Shown piece after piece: positions 37,427 through 46,270 of a DNA stretch of 64,000 nt (its first letter is position 1; the number at the start of each line of letters is the position of its first letter). The stretch spans positions 248,001 to 312,000 of the forward strand of contig NZ_JAHGAW010000005.1 in NCBI RefSeq assembly GCF_018603885.1. The letters are read 5' to 3'. The notes beneath the pieces are model-generated. The model did not search any database. It saw nothing but the letters and a program-made list of their open reading frames with translations, and was not told the origin of the DNA. The DNA comes from Sphingobium nicotianae (GTDB taxonomy: Bacteria > Pseudomonadota > Alphaproteobacteria > Sphingomonadales > Sphingomonadaceae). A program made the translations under genes and the position numbers.

Positions 37427-37905
37427 TGCAGGCGTTGCGCACATGGTGGGCCAATCACAGCGAAGGCGAGCAGCGCTTCATGGTGGTGCTCGGTGTCCTC
37501 ATCTTCGGCGTGATCCTCTGGCTCGGCGTGTGGCGGCCAATCGAGAGCGGGCTGGCGAGCGGATGGGAGCGGCAGGGCCTCGCGCTCGATCGCTATGCCT
37601 CGGTCCGCGCCAAGGTCGCCGAGCTTCGGCAGCGGCCGGCGCAGCGCAACCAGGCCAATCGTGCGCCGATCGATCAGGCCATCGGCCAGAGCGCGGCGGA
37701 AGCCGGCTTCACCCTCGATCGCGCGACATTGCAGGGCGAGGGGCGCATGGCCGTGAACATCGCCTCGGCGCGCGTTGGCCCGCTGCTCCAGTGGATTTCG
37801 GGCCTCGAGCGTGCCGGCATCAGCGTCCAGACGATCACCATGGCGCCAGGCGCGACCGAGGGCACGGTCGCCGTGCAGGCTATGTTCCAGGAGGCAGTGC
37901 GATGA
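37426..37905 (+). CDS. gspM: Type II secretion protein GspM
   Basis: 159 residues. One N-terminal membrane helix (RFMVVLGVLIFGVILWLGVW), then a periplasmic ferredoxin-like domain. Binds GspL. The start ATG shares one base with the gspL stop, and its stop overlaps gspN. Confidence 0.9.
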   Translation: MQALRTWWANHSEGEQRFMVVLGVLIFGVILWLGVWRPIESGLASGWERQGLALDRYASVRAKVAELRQRPAQRNQANRAPIDQAIGQSAAEAGFTLDRATLQGEGRMAVNIASARVGPLLQWISGLERAGISVQTITMAPGATEGTVAVQAMFQEAVR

Positions 37906-38624
37906 CCGGCTGGATCGGCACCACCCGCGCCAAGATCATGCTGGCGGTGATCCTGGCCATCAGCCTGCTGGTCACCTGGCCGCTGCGCGCGGCGTTCAGC
38001 ATCTTCGGTCTCAAGGATATGGGCGTCGCGGCGCGTTCGCTGCGCGGGCCGATCTGGTGGGGCGGGGCGGAGGAGCTGCAGATCCGTGGTATCCAGCTCG
38101 GCACCGTCGATGTCTTCCTCAATCCCATCCAGCTCCTCATCGGCCGCGTGCGGATCGACGTTTCCCGCCGGCTCGGGACGCCCGAGGATATTGCCGGCGC
38201 GATCACCGTGGGCCTGGGTCGGCGCGGCATCGACGATGTGACCGGCGCTCTGGCGCTCGCCGCGCCGCTGGCGCCGCTGCCGATCAGCCGGGTCGAGTTC
38301 GATGGCCTGACCATTCATTTCTCCGGCGGCCAGTGCACTGAAGCCGAGGGACGCGTGCGCGCGCGTGTCCCGGCGCTGATCAGCGGCCTCAATCTCGCCA
38401 ACGGCCTGAGCGGCGAGGCGCGCTGTGCCGGCGAGGTGGTCGAGCTGCCGCTGGTCAGCCAGTCCGGCCAGGAGCAGGTCAATATCCGCATCGCGCAGGA
38501 CGGCAGCTATCAGGCGACGATGCGCGTGCGCACCGGCGATCCGGCCATGACGGCCGCGCTGGCCGCCAACGGCTTTCGCGAAATCGGCGGCGAGCTGATG
38601 CTGCGCACCGTCGGACGTCTGTGA
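37902..38624 (+). CDS. gspN: Type II secretion protein GspN
   Basis: 240 residues from ATG 37902. One N-terminal membrane segment (KIMLAVILAISLLVTWPLRAAF), then a beta-rich periplasmic body (GLKDMGVAARSLRGPIWWGGAEELQIRG), the recognised GspN pattern. GspN is optional in T2SS and its role is not well defined. It overlaps gspM by 4 bp. Confidence 0.88.
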   Translation: MTGWIGTTRAKIMLAVILAISLLVTWPLRAAFSIFGLKDMGVAARSLRGPIWWGGAEELQIRGIQLGTVDVFLNPIQLLIGRVRIDVSRRLGTPEDIAGAITVGLGRRGIDDVTGALALAAPLAPLPISRVEFDGLTIHFSGGQCTEAEGRVRARVPALISGLNLANGLSGEARCAGEVVELPLVSQSGQEQVNIRIAQDGSYQATMRVRTGDPAMTAALAANGFREIGGELMLRTVGRL

Positions 38625-38634
38625 CAGCAGTCCT

Positions 38635-39399
38635 TTGAAAGTGCTCGCCAGCGATGCCGTCCGCTTCCTTGCCGGAAGCGGCCTTGGCGCTATCCTCGGC
38701 AGCTTTCTAGGCGCCATCGTGACGCGCTGGCCGCGCGGCGAGACTGTCGTGCGCGGCCGATCGAAATGCGATGCCTGCGGACGCACGCTGCGACCGGTCG
38801 AGCTCATTCCTCTCGTCAGCGCCCTGACGGCCCGGGGCCAATGCCGCAGCTGCCGTGCGCCGATCGATCCCGTGCATGGGTTGATGGAGTTGGGAGCCGC
38901 GATCATCGGCGGCCTTGCCTTCTGGCTGCTGCCTGTGCCGGTCGCGATCCTGTTCGCGCTGGCCGGCTGGATGCTGCTGACCCTGGCGGTGCTCGATGCG
39001 CGCCATCTCTGGCTGCCTGACGCGCTCACCTTCCCGCTCGCGGCACTCGGCCTGACGTTCGGCGACTGGGTGATGCCCGCGCCGTTCCAGGATCGGCTGA
39101 TCGGCGCCGCGCTTGGCTATGGCGCGCTGTTCGCCATCGCCACCCTCTATCGCCGCCTGCGCGGGCGGGACGGGCTCGGGCTGGGCGATGCCAAGCTGCT
39201 CGGGGCGATCGGGGCCTGGCTCGGTTGGCACCTGCTGCCGCTGGTGCTGCTGGCAGCCAGCATGGCGGGATTGCTCTGGGCGCTGGCGGCAAGGCTGCTG
39301 GGGAAGGAGATCGACGGAACGACCCGGCTGCCGTTCGGCACGTTGCTGTGCCTCGCAGTGCTCCCCGCGGCATGGGCGGGCTGGTGGTTCGGCCTATAG
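38635..39399 (+). CDS. gspO: Prepilin peptidase GspO
   Basis: 254 residues. Cleaves and N-methylates prepilins. Two CxxC pairs in the cytoplasmic loop (CDACG and CRSCRAP), catalytic aspartates in VLDARHLWLPD and GLGDAKLLG, about eight membrane helices. Serves the five pseudopilins upstream. The start is probably TTG at 38635 (or GTG 38641). Last gene of the operon and of the backbone: the island attachment site lies 8 bp after its stop. Confidence 0.93.
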   Translation: MKVLASDAVRFLAGSGLGAILGSFLGAIVTRWPRGETVVRGRSKCDACGRTLRPVELIPLVSALTARGQCRSCRAPIDPVHGLMELGAAIIGGLAFWLLPVPVAILFALAGWMLLTLAVLDARHLWLPDALTFPLAALGLTFGDWVMPAPFQDRLIGAALGYGALFAIATLYRRLRGRDGLGLGDAKLLGAIGAWLGWHLLPLVLLAASMAGLLWALAARLLGKEIDGTTRLPFGTLLCLAVLPAAWAGWWFGL

Positions 39400-39406
39400 G
39401 AAGAAA

Positions 39407-39451
39407 TGGTGCCGGATGCAGGACTTGAACCCGCGACCTTCGGTTTACAAA
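39407..39451 (-). other. tRNA-Thr(UGU) 3' fragment, probable att site
   Basis: On the minus strand these 45 bases form the 3' part of a tRNA: anticodon loop TTTGTAA, stem ACCGA, variable loop, T arm GCGGG-TTCAAGT-CCTGC, acceptor strand ATCCGGC and ACCA. The anticodon reads TGT (Thr). The 5' half is absent upstream of it, so it is not functional. Together with the integrase next door it marks the left end of an island that entered at a tRNA-Thr gene. Confidence 0.85.
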
Positions 39452-39664
39452 TTTGATCTGGGGATGATTTCCTAGAACTCACAAATGCCACGCGAATCCG
39501 GGCTTTTAGGCTGCCAAACGGCAGTTTTCGTACGGTTACGGGCCGCCTCAGATGGGCAAAAGTTCGGACAGATCGGGACAAGCTGTGACCACGGCGGACT
39601 CCCATTGTGCCCAAATTGTGCCCGTGAAAGCATGCCCCTCACCGTCGCATGTTTGGATCATTTC

Positions 39665-40957
39665 ATGGCCCACAAACCCAACCTCACGCCCTCTAAAATC
39701 GAGGCGCTTCGAGCAGGCAGCCTCCAAGATGCTCGGACGCCTGGGCTCTATATCGAAGTGAAGAATGGCCGCGGCCGCATCAGTCGCGTTTGGAAATATC
39801 GTCGCCGCATCGCGGGTCGTTCAAATGCTGCTCTCAAGGCGACATTGGGGTGCTACCCATCGTACAGCATCGCCGATGCTCGAGAATGGGCCACGAACCT
39901 CAACCTCAGCACTGAGCGTGGCGAAGATCCTCACGAAACCGAAAGAGCTAAGGAGGTGAGGCACACTGTTGCTGAAGCTCATGCCCTCTACATGGCTTAT
40001 GTACGGTCCGGAATCAGGCGCACTCTCAAACCAGGATCCATTCGCGCCAAGGAGCAGATCTGGAGCGCTGACATGAAGGTGCAGATCGGGGATCGGGACT
40101 TGCAAGAGGTTAGCGACGATGACCTCTGGGACCTCGTTCTTGACAAGGGGAAGCGCGCCCCGATCCGAGCAAATCGGCTCGCAGGCGAACTGAAAGTCTT
40201 CATGAAATGGTGCGCTGGCCGTGCGGGAAAGCAAACCGGAATCACGCTCAAGATCAGCCCCGCGACAAGCTTGGACGCATACTATTTTCCTCAAAAGCCC
40301 AGGGCACGATTCCTGAGCCATGATGAGCTGACTTGGCTTCTCAAAGCGCTCGCGCATGAAGAGCGGATCCGTCAGAGGGCTGTCCTTCTTATCTTGCTAA
40401 CGGGTTGTCGCAAAGAAGAAGTGCTGAGCGCCCCCACCGCAGAAATCGAACGCGACGTTTGGACGATCCCGGCTGCGCGAACGAAGAATTCTCAGTGTCA
40501 TCGAATCCCGCTGGCCCCCTGGACGCTCTCGCTAACACAGACAAACCAGACTTGGCTGATCGCCTCGGATCGAAAGGACGGACCCCGAAGGGACGGCTGG
40601 TGCAAGGTTTTGACCCGCATCGAGCAGCGAATGGGAGCCTACGCCGGTCGCGAAGTTCCGCATTTCACTCTCCACGACCTAAGGCGAACAATGAGATCGA
40701 ATACAAAGCGGCTAAAAATCGATTTCGAGACAGCGGAGGCGATGCTGAACCACAAGAAGAAGGGACTCGAAGAAGTCTACGATGGCTACGATCTTTTTGA
40801 GGAGAAACGTGAGGGCTTCGCCAAATGGGAGTCCTTCCTCGTCCAACTGGCAGTCAAGGGTGGGCTGAATGAGGCGCTTTCCATTCCGGATGAAGCCACA
40901 GTGTTTTTCGATGGGTCGCGCGAGCTTCAAGCCAGTCTTCAACTTCAACTCTTTTGA
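39665..40957 (+). CDS. Tyrosine integrase, P4/DUF4102 type
   Basis: 430 residues from ATG 39665 (MAHKPNLTPSKIEALRAG), the usual start of the DUF4102 arm-binding domain. The catalytic domain shows TGCRKEE (first Arg), HDLRRT (His-x-x-Arg) and a C-terminal LNHKK...VYDGYDLFEEK with the nucleophile Tyr region. It integrates and, with an excisionase, excises the element at the tRNA 3' end. The frame is open back to 39485 but no homology is seen there; a short repeat (TGTGCCC twice, 39606-39624) lies in this leader. Confidence 0.92.
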   Translation: MAHKPNLTPSKIEALRAGSLQDARTPGLYIEVKNGRGRISRVWKYRRRIAGRSNAALKATLGCYPSYSIADAREWATNLNLSTERGEDPHETERAKEVRHTVAEAHALYMAYVRSGIRRTLKPGSIRAKEQIWSADMKVQIGDRDLQEVSDDDLWDLVLDKGKRAPIRANRLAGELKVFMKWCAGRAGKQTGITLKISPATSLDAYYFPQKPRARFLSHDELTWLLKALAHEERIRQRAVLLILLTGCRKEEVLSAPTAEIERDVWTIPAARTKNSQCHRIPLAPWTLSLTQTNQTWLIASDRKDGPRRDGWCKVLTRIEQRMGAYAGREVPHFTLHDLRRTMRSNTKRLKIDFETAEAMLNHKKKGLEEVYDGYDLFEEKREGFAKWESFLVQLAVKGGLNEALSIPDEATVFFDGSRELQASLQLQLF

Positions 40958-41138
40958 AAATGGCTGAACCGGCAGGGCGCAATTCGGTTGGGAAGGACCC
41001 GTCCCGCTTTGCCCTCAGCCGGTTCAAATGCCGCACGGAGATGCACGCAAAGTCAGCAAACTCGGCAAGCGTTATGGTCGGTCGTTCCCAATATCGATCC
41101 CGGAGCATATTCAACTCCTTCAATGCCCCGTCGGACAT
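40854..41138 (-). CDS. AlpA/excisionase-like HTH protein
   Basis: 94 residues. The segment TITLAEFADFACISVRHLNR and the later FKRVEVEDWLEARA fit the winged helix-turn-helix of AlpA-type excisionase regulators (helix-turn-helix then GRAIFxxxxVEAWL). Convergent with the integrase, whose 3' end it overlaps by 104 bp, so the exact C-terminus is uncertain. Likely directs excision or integrase expression. Confidence 0.65.
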   Translation of the reverse strand: MSDGALKELNMLRDRYWERPTITLAEFADFACISVRHLNRLRAKRDGSFPTELRPAGSAIFKRVEVEDWLEARATHRKTLWLHPEWKAPHSAHP

Positions 41139-41452
41139 GTTTCGCCGCGTCCAGCAAGAAGTTGCAAGAGATGAGGCACTATAATGCCGATCCCGCGTGC
41201 TTTGGCGCGCCCTAGACGTCGCCGGTCGTAACTGGGTCAGAAATGTCGCAAACTAACTTGCCTGCTTTTTTGCTGTAATAATGTTCGAGCGTATTGCTCC
41301 GTACGATCTGGGAGACGCCACCCATCGCCAAAATGGCCAACCAGGAACATTGCCCTATGCGGCTTGTCGTTTGCCGAGGCTTGTAGCAGATTGGCGAGGG
41401 GAGGCCGCTCGACAGAGCGGCCGGCACGGAACGACAATGAGGCAAGAGCGAG

Positions 41453-42040
41453 GTGGATGGCGGGTCTCCACGTGCGCATGTTCACGACGACGAGGCCCTT
41501 GGGAACGCCCTTCCCGAGCCTGCGGTAGCTGGCGTGGCTGCCGAGCAGCTGCAGCGGCTCCAGGCCGCACTCGAAAAAGACTATGGGCCGCTGATAAATC
41601 AGCTGACCAAGGCGCTCAGGTCTAAAGATCGGGCCACCGAAGCGCTGCACGACACCTATGTGAAGCTCGGCGCTCTTCCTCTGGTTGGCGATGTCAGAAA
41701 TCCATTGGCCTATCTCTATCGAATGACCCTCAATCTGGCGCACAATGTGAGGCTCCGCGAAGCGCGCTCGACCACCGCGCCGCAGAATATGATCAATGGC
41801 CTTCACGACGACGTACCGGGGCCGGAGCGCACGGCTTTGGCCAGGCTGGACGTAAATAAGCTGGTTTCGGTTCTGGACGCGCTGCCAGCGCAACGACGAA
41901 ACATCTTTCTCGCCCGCTGGCGCGATGATCTCAGCCACATCGAGATTGCCGCGCTGCTGGGCCTACACAAGCGTACCGTTCAAAAAGAACTGGCGAAAGC
42001 CGAACGGTTCCTGCGCGCTTCGGCTGCGATGCCGGAATAG
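41453..42040 (+). CDS. ECF sigma factor (FecI-like), orphan
   Basis: 195 residues. Region 2: YGPLINQLTKALRSKDRATE through NPLAYLYRMTLNLAHN. Region 4: ALPAQRRNIFLARWRDDLSHI and IAALLGLHKRTVQKELAKAE. FecI-type sigma factors normally sit beside a FecR regulator and a TonB receptor; neither is here. GTG at 41453 is the earliest possible start (in-frame stop at 41438); the first 25 residues look weakly coding, so a later start is possible. 41139-41452 shows no gene. Confidence 0.75.
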   Translation: MDGGSPRAHVHDDEALGNALPEPAVAGVAAEQLQRLQAALEKDYGPLINQLTKALRSKDRATEALHDTYVKLGALPLVGDVRNPLAYLYRMTLNLAHNVRLREARSTTAPQNMINGLHDDVPGPERTALARLDVNKLVSVLDALPAQRRNIFLARWRDDLSHIEIAALLGLHKRTVQKELAKAERFLRASAAMPE

Positions 42041-42155
42041 AGCTAAACTCCGCGGCGAGCACTTAGGACAATTTTTTGCTGAAGAGGGGCGCCTTTGGGC
42101 GTTCCTGATTGTCGATCTGTCGGGAGTCACAGGGTCTGCACAGCTGTTCTGGGAC

Positions 42156-42176
42156 AAACGCCCACTTTGGGCGTTT
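42156..42176 (+). terminator. Perfect short hairpin after the sigma factor
   Basis: Arms AAACGCCCA (42156-42164) and TGGGCGTTT (42168-42176) with a 3-nt loop. A related half-copy (GCGCCTTTGGGCG) lies about 65 bp upstream at 42090-42102. It may terminate the sigma-factor transcript; the T tract is only three bases. The remainder of 42041-42393 shows no gene. Confidence 0.45.
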
Positions 42177-42393
42177 CCTGGCCGACCGTGCCGGCTATTG
42201 GGTTGGAATCAGGACCGCGTCCCGCGCTCTTGGCAGCTCATCGTCCCTTGGAGGTCGCCATGGCGGCACGGCACGTTTGACGACGGGCGCTCGTACGCTT
42301 GTCCGCGAAATATGCGGCAACGACGCCAACGCCGTTTGCCTGATCGGCCCGGCGCCAACGCCGCGTCGTCATCATCGACGATCATCGCCCAAG

Positions 42394-42753
42394 TTGGCGC
42401 CGTGGCAGGAGCATCGCGCCAAAGAGACCATGAGAGCGCGCCTGAACTCGGAAATTGCCATGGTCGACGTCGCGCAAATCTGTAAGCTCTCATTGAGTCA
42501 CTTCGTCCGTGCCTTCAGCAATACGGTGGGCATCGCGCCCTACCGATGGTTCTTATCCGCTCGGGTGGAACATGCAAAAGGCCTGTTGATCCGGAGTGCG
42601 CTGCCATTGGCTCAGATTGCACTCGAGTGCGGTTTTTCAGATCAGAGCCATTTCACCAACACGTTCGTGCGCCATGTCGCCATGACGCCGGGACGGTGGC
42701 GCCGTACATACAAAGATGGCGCAAACCGGCGCGACCTCTGGGATTGCGGGTAA
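42394..42753 (+). CDS. AraC-type DNA-binding domain protein, N-terminally short
   Basis: About 119 residues that cover only the C-terminal double helix-turn-helix: LAPWQEHRAKETM, then VAQICKLSLSHFVRAFSNTVGIAPYRWFLSARV and LAQIALECGFSDQSHFTNTFVRHVAMTPGRW. The effector domain is missing. TTG at 42394 or ATG at 42430 could start it; the frame extends upstream to 42109 but that stretch does not look coding. Either a small stand-alone regulator or a truncated relic. Confidence 0.6.
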   Translation: MAPWQEHRAKETMRARLNSEIAMVDVAQICKLSLSHFVRAFSNTVGIAPYRWFLSARVEHAKGLLIRSALPLAQIALECGFSDQSHFTNTFVRHVAMTPGRWRRTYKDGANRRDLWDCG

Positions 42754-42874
42754 CTCGGGGTGCTGGCCTCCCTCCCGCAGTGTGCCGAAGGCTCTACGGG
42801 CATTCCCTGACAGTCAGGCCGCCAGTGTAGGCCTACGACCATGCCAACTTCGGCGCTCTATCTGGAGGCTATAA

Positions 42875-43261
42875 ATGACTTACTATTTTGCCAAGACTCT
42901 CGCAGCCGGCTTTAATGTCGCTGTGGCGCGCACCACCGACGCCTTGAAGCAGGAGGGTTTCGGCATCATCACAGAAATCGACGTGACAAAGACGTTCAAG
43001 GACAAGCTCGGCATCGACTTCCGCAAATACCGGATACTGGGCGCATGCAACCCGGCCCTGGCTCATGAAGCACTGTCGCTTGAGGACAAGGTCGGCACGA
43101 TGCTTCCCTGTAACGTGGTCGTTCAGGAGACCGGCGACGGTAGATGCGAGGTCGCTGCGATCGATCCGGTTGCCTCGATGCAGGCCATCGACAATCCAGC
43201 ACTGACGCAGGCTGCCGAGACGGTCAGCCAAAAACTCAGAGCCGTGATAGAGAGACTTTGA
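42875..43261 (+). CDS. DUF302 family protein
   Basis: 128 residues, the full length of DUF302. Visible blocks: FGIITEIDVTKTFKDKLGID, YRILGACNPALAHEAL and MLPCNVVVQE, which define the family. Function unknown; DUF302 proteins often lie beside metal, redox or nitrosative-stress genes. AGGCTATAA precedes the ATG. Single gene, convergent to the nnrS relic. Confidence 0.92.
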   Translation: MTYYFAKTLAAGFNVAVARTTDALKQEGFGIITEIDVTKTFKDKLGIDFRKYRILGACNPALAHEALSLEDKVGTMLPCNVVVQETGDGRCEVAAIDPVASMQAIDNPALTQAAETVSQKLRAVIERL

Positions 43262-43286
43262 CTGCCCAAACGGCCGACTAGCTTGG

Positions 43287-43557
43287 CTAACACCAACGCG
43301 GGACTCGCTGGAAACGGAAGCCGGCGATGACGGCACCCGCGAAGCCGAACAGCATTTCATGCCGATGCCAGATCAAGGGAGGGAAGGCGGAAGGACGCGT
43401 CAGGTCGCCACCTGCAGCCAAGAGCCAGAGCAACAAGGCGATGACGGCCCAGATGGGGCCGATAAAAAAAGGGCCTGAAGCCACCACGGAGGAAAGAGTG
43501 CGCCGCCCCCATCCGTGCTCGCCGAAGCGCGAGCGTGCGTTCACCTCGCGTCGTCAT
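43287..43557 (-). pseudogene. nnrS: nnrS relic (frameshifted and truncated)
   Basis: Reading one frame gives HSFLRGGFRPFF and a shifted frame gives GPFFIGPIWAVIALLLWLL and HEMLFGFAGAVIAGF, which together match the N-terminus of NnrS, a haem-copper membrane protein of NO-responsive regulons. The shift is at a seven-T run on the coding strand (43464-43470); six T would restore it. The gene stops after about 85 residues of a normal 390 or so. It lies 40 bp after norZ, in the position of a former norZ-nnrS operon. Confidence 0.8.
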
Positions 43558-43596
43558 GTGCCTTCCATGACGGCATGTCTCAAGTGAACTGCTCCA

Positions 43597-45912
43597 TCAT
43601 GCACCTGCGAGCGGCAGGGTGGCCGGGGCAGGGGTGCCGTTGGCGTCGCCGCGTCGATCGCGCGTGAACAATGCGCGCACCATGAAGATTGCGAAGGCGA
43701 CGACACCGGTCGCGAACACTACATCGCCTGGGACGCGGGCCCAGACCAAAGCCTGCATCACCGGACCGTGGATGACCTCAGCGCTGCGGGCATAGGCATA
43801 GCCGTGCGTGTAGCTCTGGTAGGCTTGGTACAGTCCTTGCGGGAACAGCGAGAAGAACAGCATCATCGCAAGGCCGATGTTAAGACACCAGAACGACGAC
43901 TTGAGCAGCTTGTCGCTCCAGCGCGCTGGGTCCGAAAGACCGCGCATGCAGAACAGCGTGAGCCCGAGCCCGAGCATCCCGTACACACCGAAAAGCGCGG
44001 CATGGGCGTGCGTAGCGGTCGTGTTGAGCCCCTGCATGTAGTAGAGCGCCAACGGCGGATTGATGAAAAAGCCGAACATTCCCGCGCCGACCATGTTCCA
44101 CACCAGCACGCTCGCAAAAAAGGCGAACGGCCAGCGGTAGGCTGTCTGCCAGTCATGCTGATGCTCGACCTTGGCGCGATTATATGCCTCGAACCCGACC
44201 ACCACGAGCGGCACCACCTCGAGCGCGGAGAAGATTGCGCCGAGCGCGATCACCACGGTCGGAGTACCGCTGAAATAGAGGTGGTGGAAGGTGCCGAGCA
44301 CGCCGCCGAACAGGAAGATGACCGTCGCGAACAGCACGGAGGTTGCCGCCACCGACACCCGCACCAGACCCATCTTAACGAAAAGCGCCGAGACGATCGC
44401 TGTCGCGAATACCTCAAAAATGCCCTCGACCCACAGGTGGACGACCCACCAGCGCCAATATTCCATTATCGAGATGTGCGTATGCTCGCCGTAAAGCAGC
44501 CCCGTTCCGAACAGCAGTCCGATAGAGACCGTTGCGATAACGACGAGGAAGACGAGCGACCTGCCGCCCTTCTCTTTGAGTGCAGGCCAGAGTCCGCGCA
44601 GCACCAGCAGCGTCCAGAGCAACAGCCCAACGAACAGATATATCTGCCAGAAACGGCCGAGGTCGAGATATTCATAGCCCTGATGGCCGAACCAGAAATT
44701 GACCGCGCCGGTGCCCATCCGGCGATCGATCGCCGCCCACTCGCCGGCGAACGAACCGATAACGATCATGAGCAGGCTGACGAACAGGAAGTTGACGCCC
44801 AGCCGCTGGAACCTGGGCTCGCGCCCGCCGAGCAGCGGTGCGACATATAGCCCGGTCGCCAGCCATGCTGTGGCGATCCACAGCACCGCCAGCTGCGTGT
44901 GCCAGGTGCGCGTGAGCGCATAGGGGAAATATTCCGTCATCGGCAGGCCGTAAAGACCCTGGCCCTCGACCGCGTAATGCGCGGTGACAATCCCTAGCAG
45001 CACCTGCGCGAGCAGCATTGCAGTGACAACGAAGAAATATTTCGCGGTCGCGCGCATCGACGGCGTAACCGTAACCGCGCGCAGCAGGTCGGTCTGAGCA
45101 AAGCCTTCGATCGGTTCGATGTCGCCGCGCCAGACGTCGAATTCACGCGCATAATACCACACCAAAGTGCCGACCGCGCCGAGCAGCACGAAAATCGAGA
45201 GGAAAGTCCAGAGGAAGATCGCTCCTGTGGGCACATTGCCCACCAGCGGCTCGTGCGGCCAGTTGCTGGTGTAGCTGATCTTCTCGCCCGGCCGTTCCGC
45301 TGCAGTCGCCCACGCAGTCCAGAAGATGAAGCCGCCCAGCGCATGCGCCTCATCCCTGGTCAGGACCGCGTGCTGCGGCATGGCATAGAGTTCGCGCAGA
45401 TGCTGGTCGGCTGGTGTGCGATTGGTGAAGAGATCCTCGTAATGCGCAGCTGTCGCCACAATGGCGGCAGCACGCTGATCGCTCACGGTGATTAACGCGG
45501 TCTTCGGATCATAGCTGTTGGTGCGCATCTCGTGCTTGAGGATAGCGCCGATGCGCGCCTGATCGGGTTCGGGCAATGCGTTGAACTCGGTAGCGGCGAT
45601 GCTGTCCCGCAGCGCGATCGCCTCGCGGTGTAGCCAGTCAGCGCTCCAGTCGGGCGCGACATACCCGCCATGACCCCAGATTGAGCCTTGCTGCATTCCC
45701 CCGGTCGATTGCCACACGCTCTGCCCGCGCTGGATTTCCTCGCCGGTGTAAAGAATGTGACCGGAAGCGGATCGCACCGCGCCCGGCATCGGCGGCTTCG
45801 AATGATAGATTTGCGCCCCGAAGAAGAGCAGCGCGCCGAACATCACCACCATGCCAACGCAGAGGATGATCCACAGACGGCGAATCGAGAATTGGGAAGT
45901 ATAGTCGGCCAC
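43597..45912 (-). CDS. norZ: Quinol-dependent nitric oxide reductase (qNOR)
   Basis: 771 residues with a fused N-terminal domain and about 14 membrane helices. Reduces 2 NO to N2O with quinol electrons. The N-terminal extension (ILYTGEEIQRGQSVWQSTGGMQ, HGGYVAPDWSADW) and the haem-copper core (HYAVEGQGLYGLP, WRWWVVHLWVEGIFEVFATA, GTFHHLYFSGTP, TTATHAHAALFGVYGML) identify single-subunit qNOR rather than cNOR. GTG at 45912 is preferred because GCAGGAGAG precedes it. Detoxifies NO; the rest of 45913-46270 shows no gene and no clear operator. Confidence 0.95.
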   Translation of the reverse strand: MADYTSQFSIRRLWIILCVGMVVMFGALLFFGAQIYHSKPPMPGAVRSASGHILYTGEEIQRGQSVWQSTGGMQQGSIWGHGGYVAPDWSADWLHREAIALRDSIAATEFNALPEPDQARIGAILKHEMRTNSYDPKTALITVSDQRAAAIVATAAHYEDLFTNRTPADQHLRELYAMPQHAVLTRDEAHALGGFIFWTAWATAAERPGEKISYTSNWPHEPLVGNVPTGAIFLWTFLSIFVLLGAVGTLVWYYAREFDVWRGDIEPIEGFAQTDLLRAVTVTPSMRATAKYFFVVTAMLLAQVLLGIVTAHYAVEGQGLYGLPMTEYFPYALTRTWHTQLAVLWIATAWLATGLYVAPLLGGREPRFQRLGVNFLFVSLLMIVIGSFAGEWAAIDRRMGTGAVNFWFGHQGYEYLDLGRFWQIYLFVGLLLWTLLVLRGLWPALKEKGGRSLVFLVVIATVSIGLLFGTGLLYGEHTHISIMEYWRWWVVHLWVEGIFEVFATAIVSALFVKMGLVRVSVAATSVLFATVIFLFGGVLGTFHHLYFSGTPTVVIALGAIFSALEVVPLVVVGFEAYNRAKVEHQHDWQTAYRWPFAFFASVLVWNMVGAGMFGFFINPPLALYYMQGLNTTATHAHAALFGVYGMLGLGLTLFCMRGLSDPARWSDKLLKSSFWCLNIGLAMMLFFSLFPQGLYQAYQSYTHGYAYARSAEVIHGPVMQALVWARVPGDVVFATGVVAFAIFMVRALFTRDRRGDANGTPAPATLPLAGA

Positions 45913-46270
45913 GGCGCTCTCCTGCTCTCTAAGATAGTGTCGCACGGCACACCAACAGATGCGTATCGCAGTCGCGCGTCTTTCCGATGACGCTGCACAT
46001 CGCCAGCTTCACAGAGCTCCGCTTTCCTTCCTTTGGGTTACCGTAGGGCAATGGCAGTCAGTCAGGCAGCGTTATTATTGTTCGTTCCGCGAATATCGCG
46101 AACTGGTATTGCCGTCGAAATAGCCGTTTTATCTTCGATTTTACACAGCGATCAGAACTCCTCGCTCAAACACGGCGAATCCGAGCCTGAACGAATGGCC
46201 AGTACCATGATGTCGGGCTCGGCTCGCGAACGACCGAATTGAAGCAGACGACCGACCCGAAATTTGCTGT

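Noticed and set aside
41237..41938. 233-aa minus-strand frame over the ECF sigma gene
   Set aside because: No motif and no ribosome-binding site; sigma regions 2 and 4 are on the plus strand.
42109..42393. N-terminal extension of the AraC-type protein
   Set aside because: Translation lacks any cupin or sensor features and crosses a hairpin; the DNA-binding part starts near 42394.
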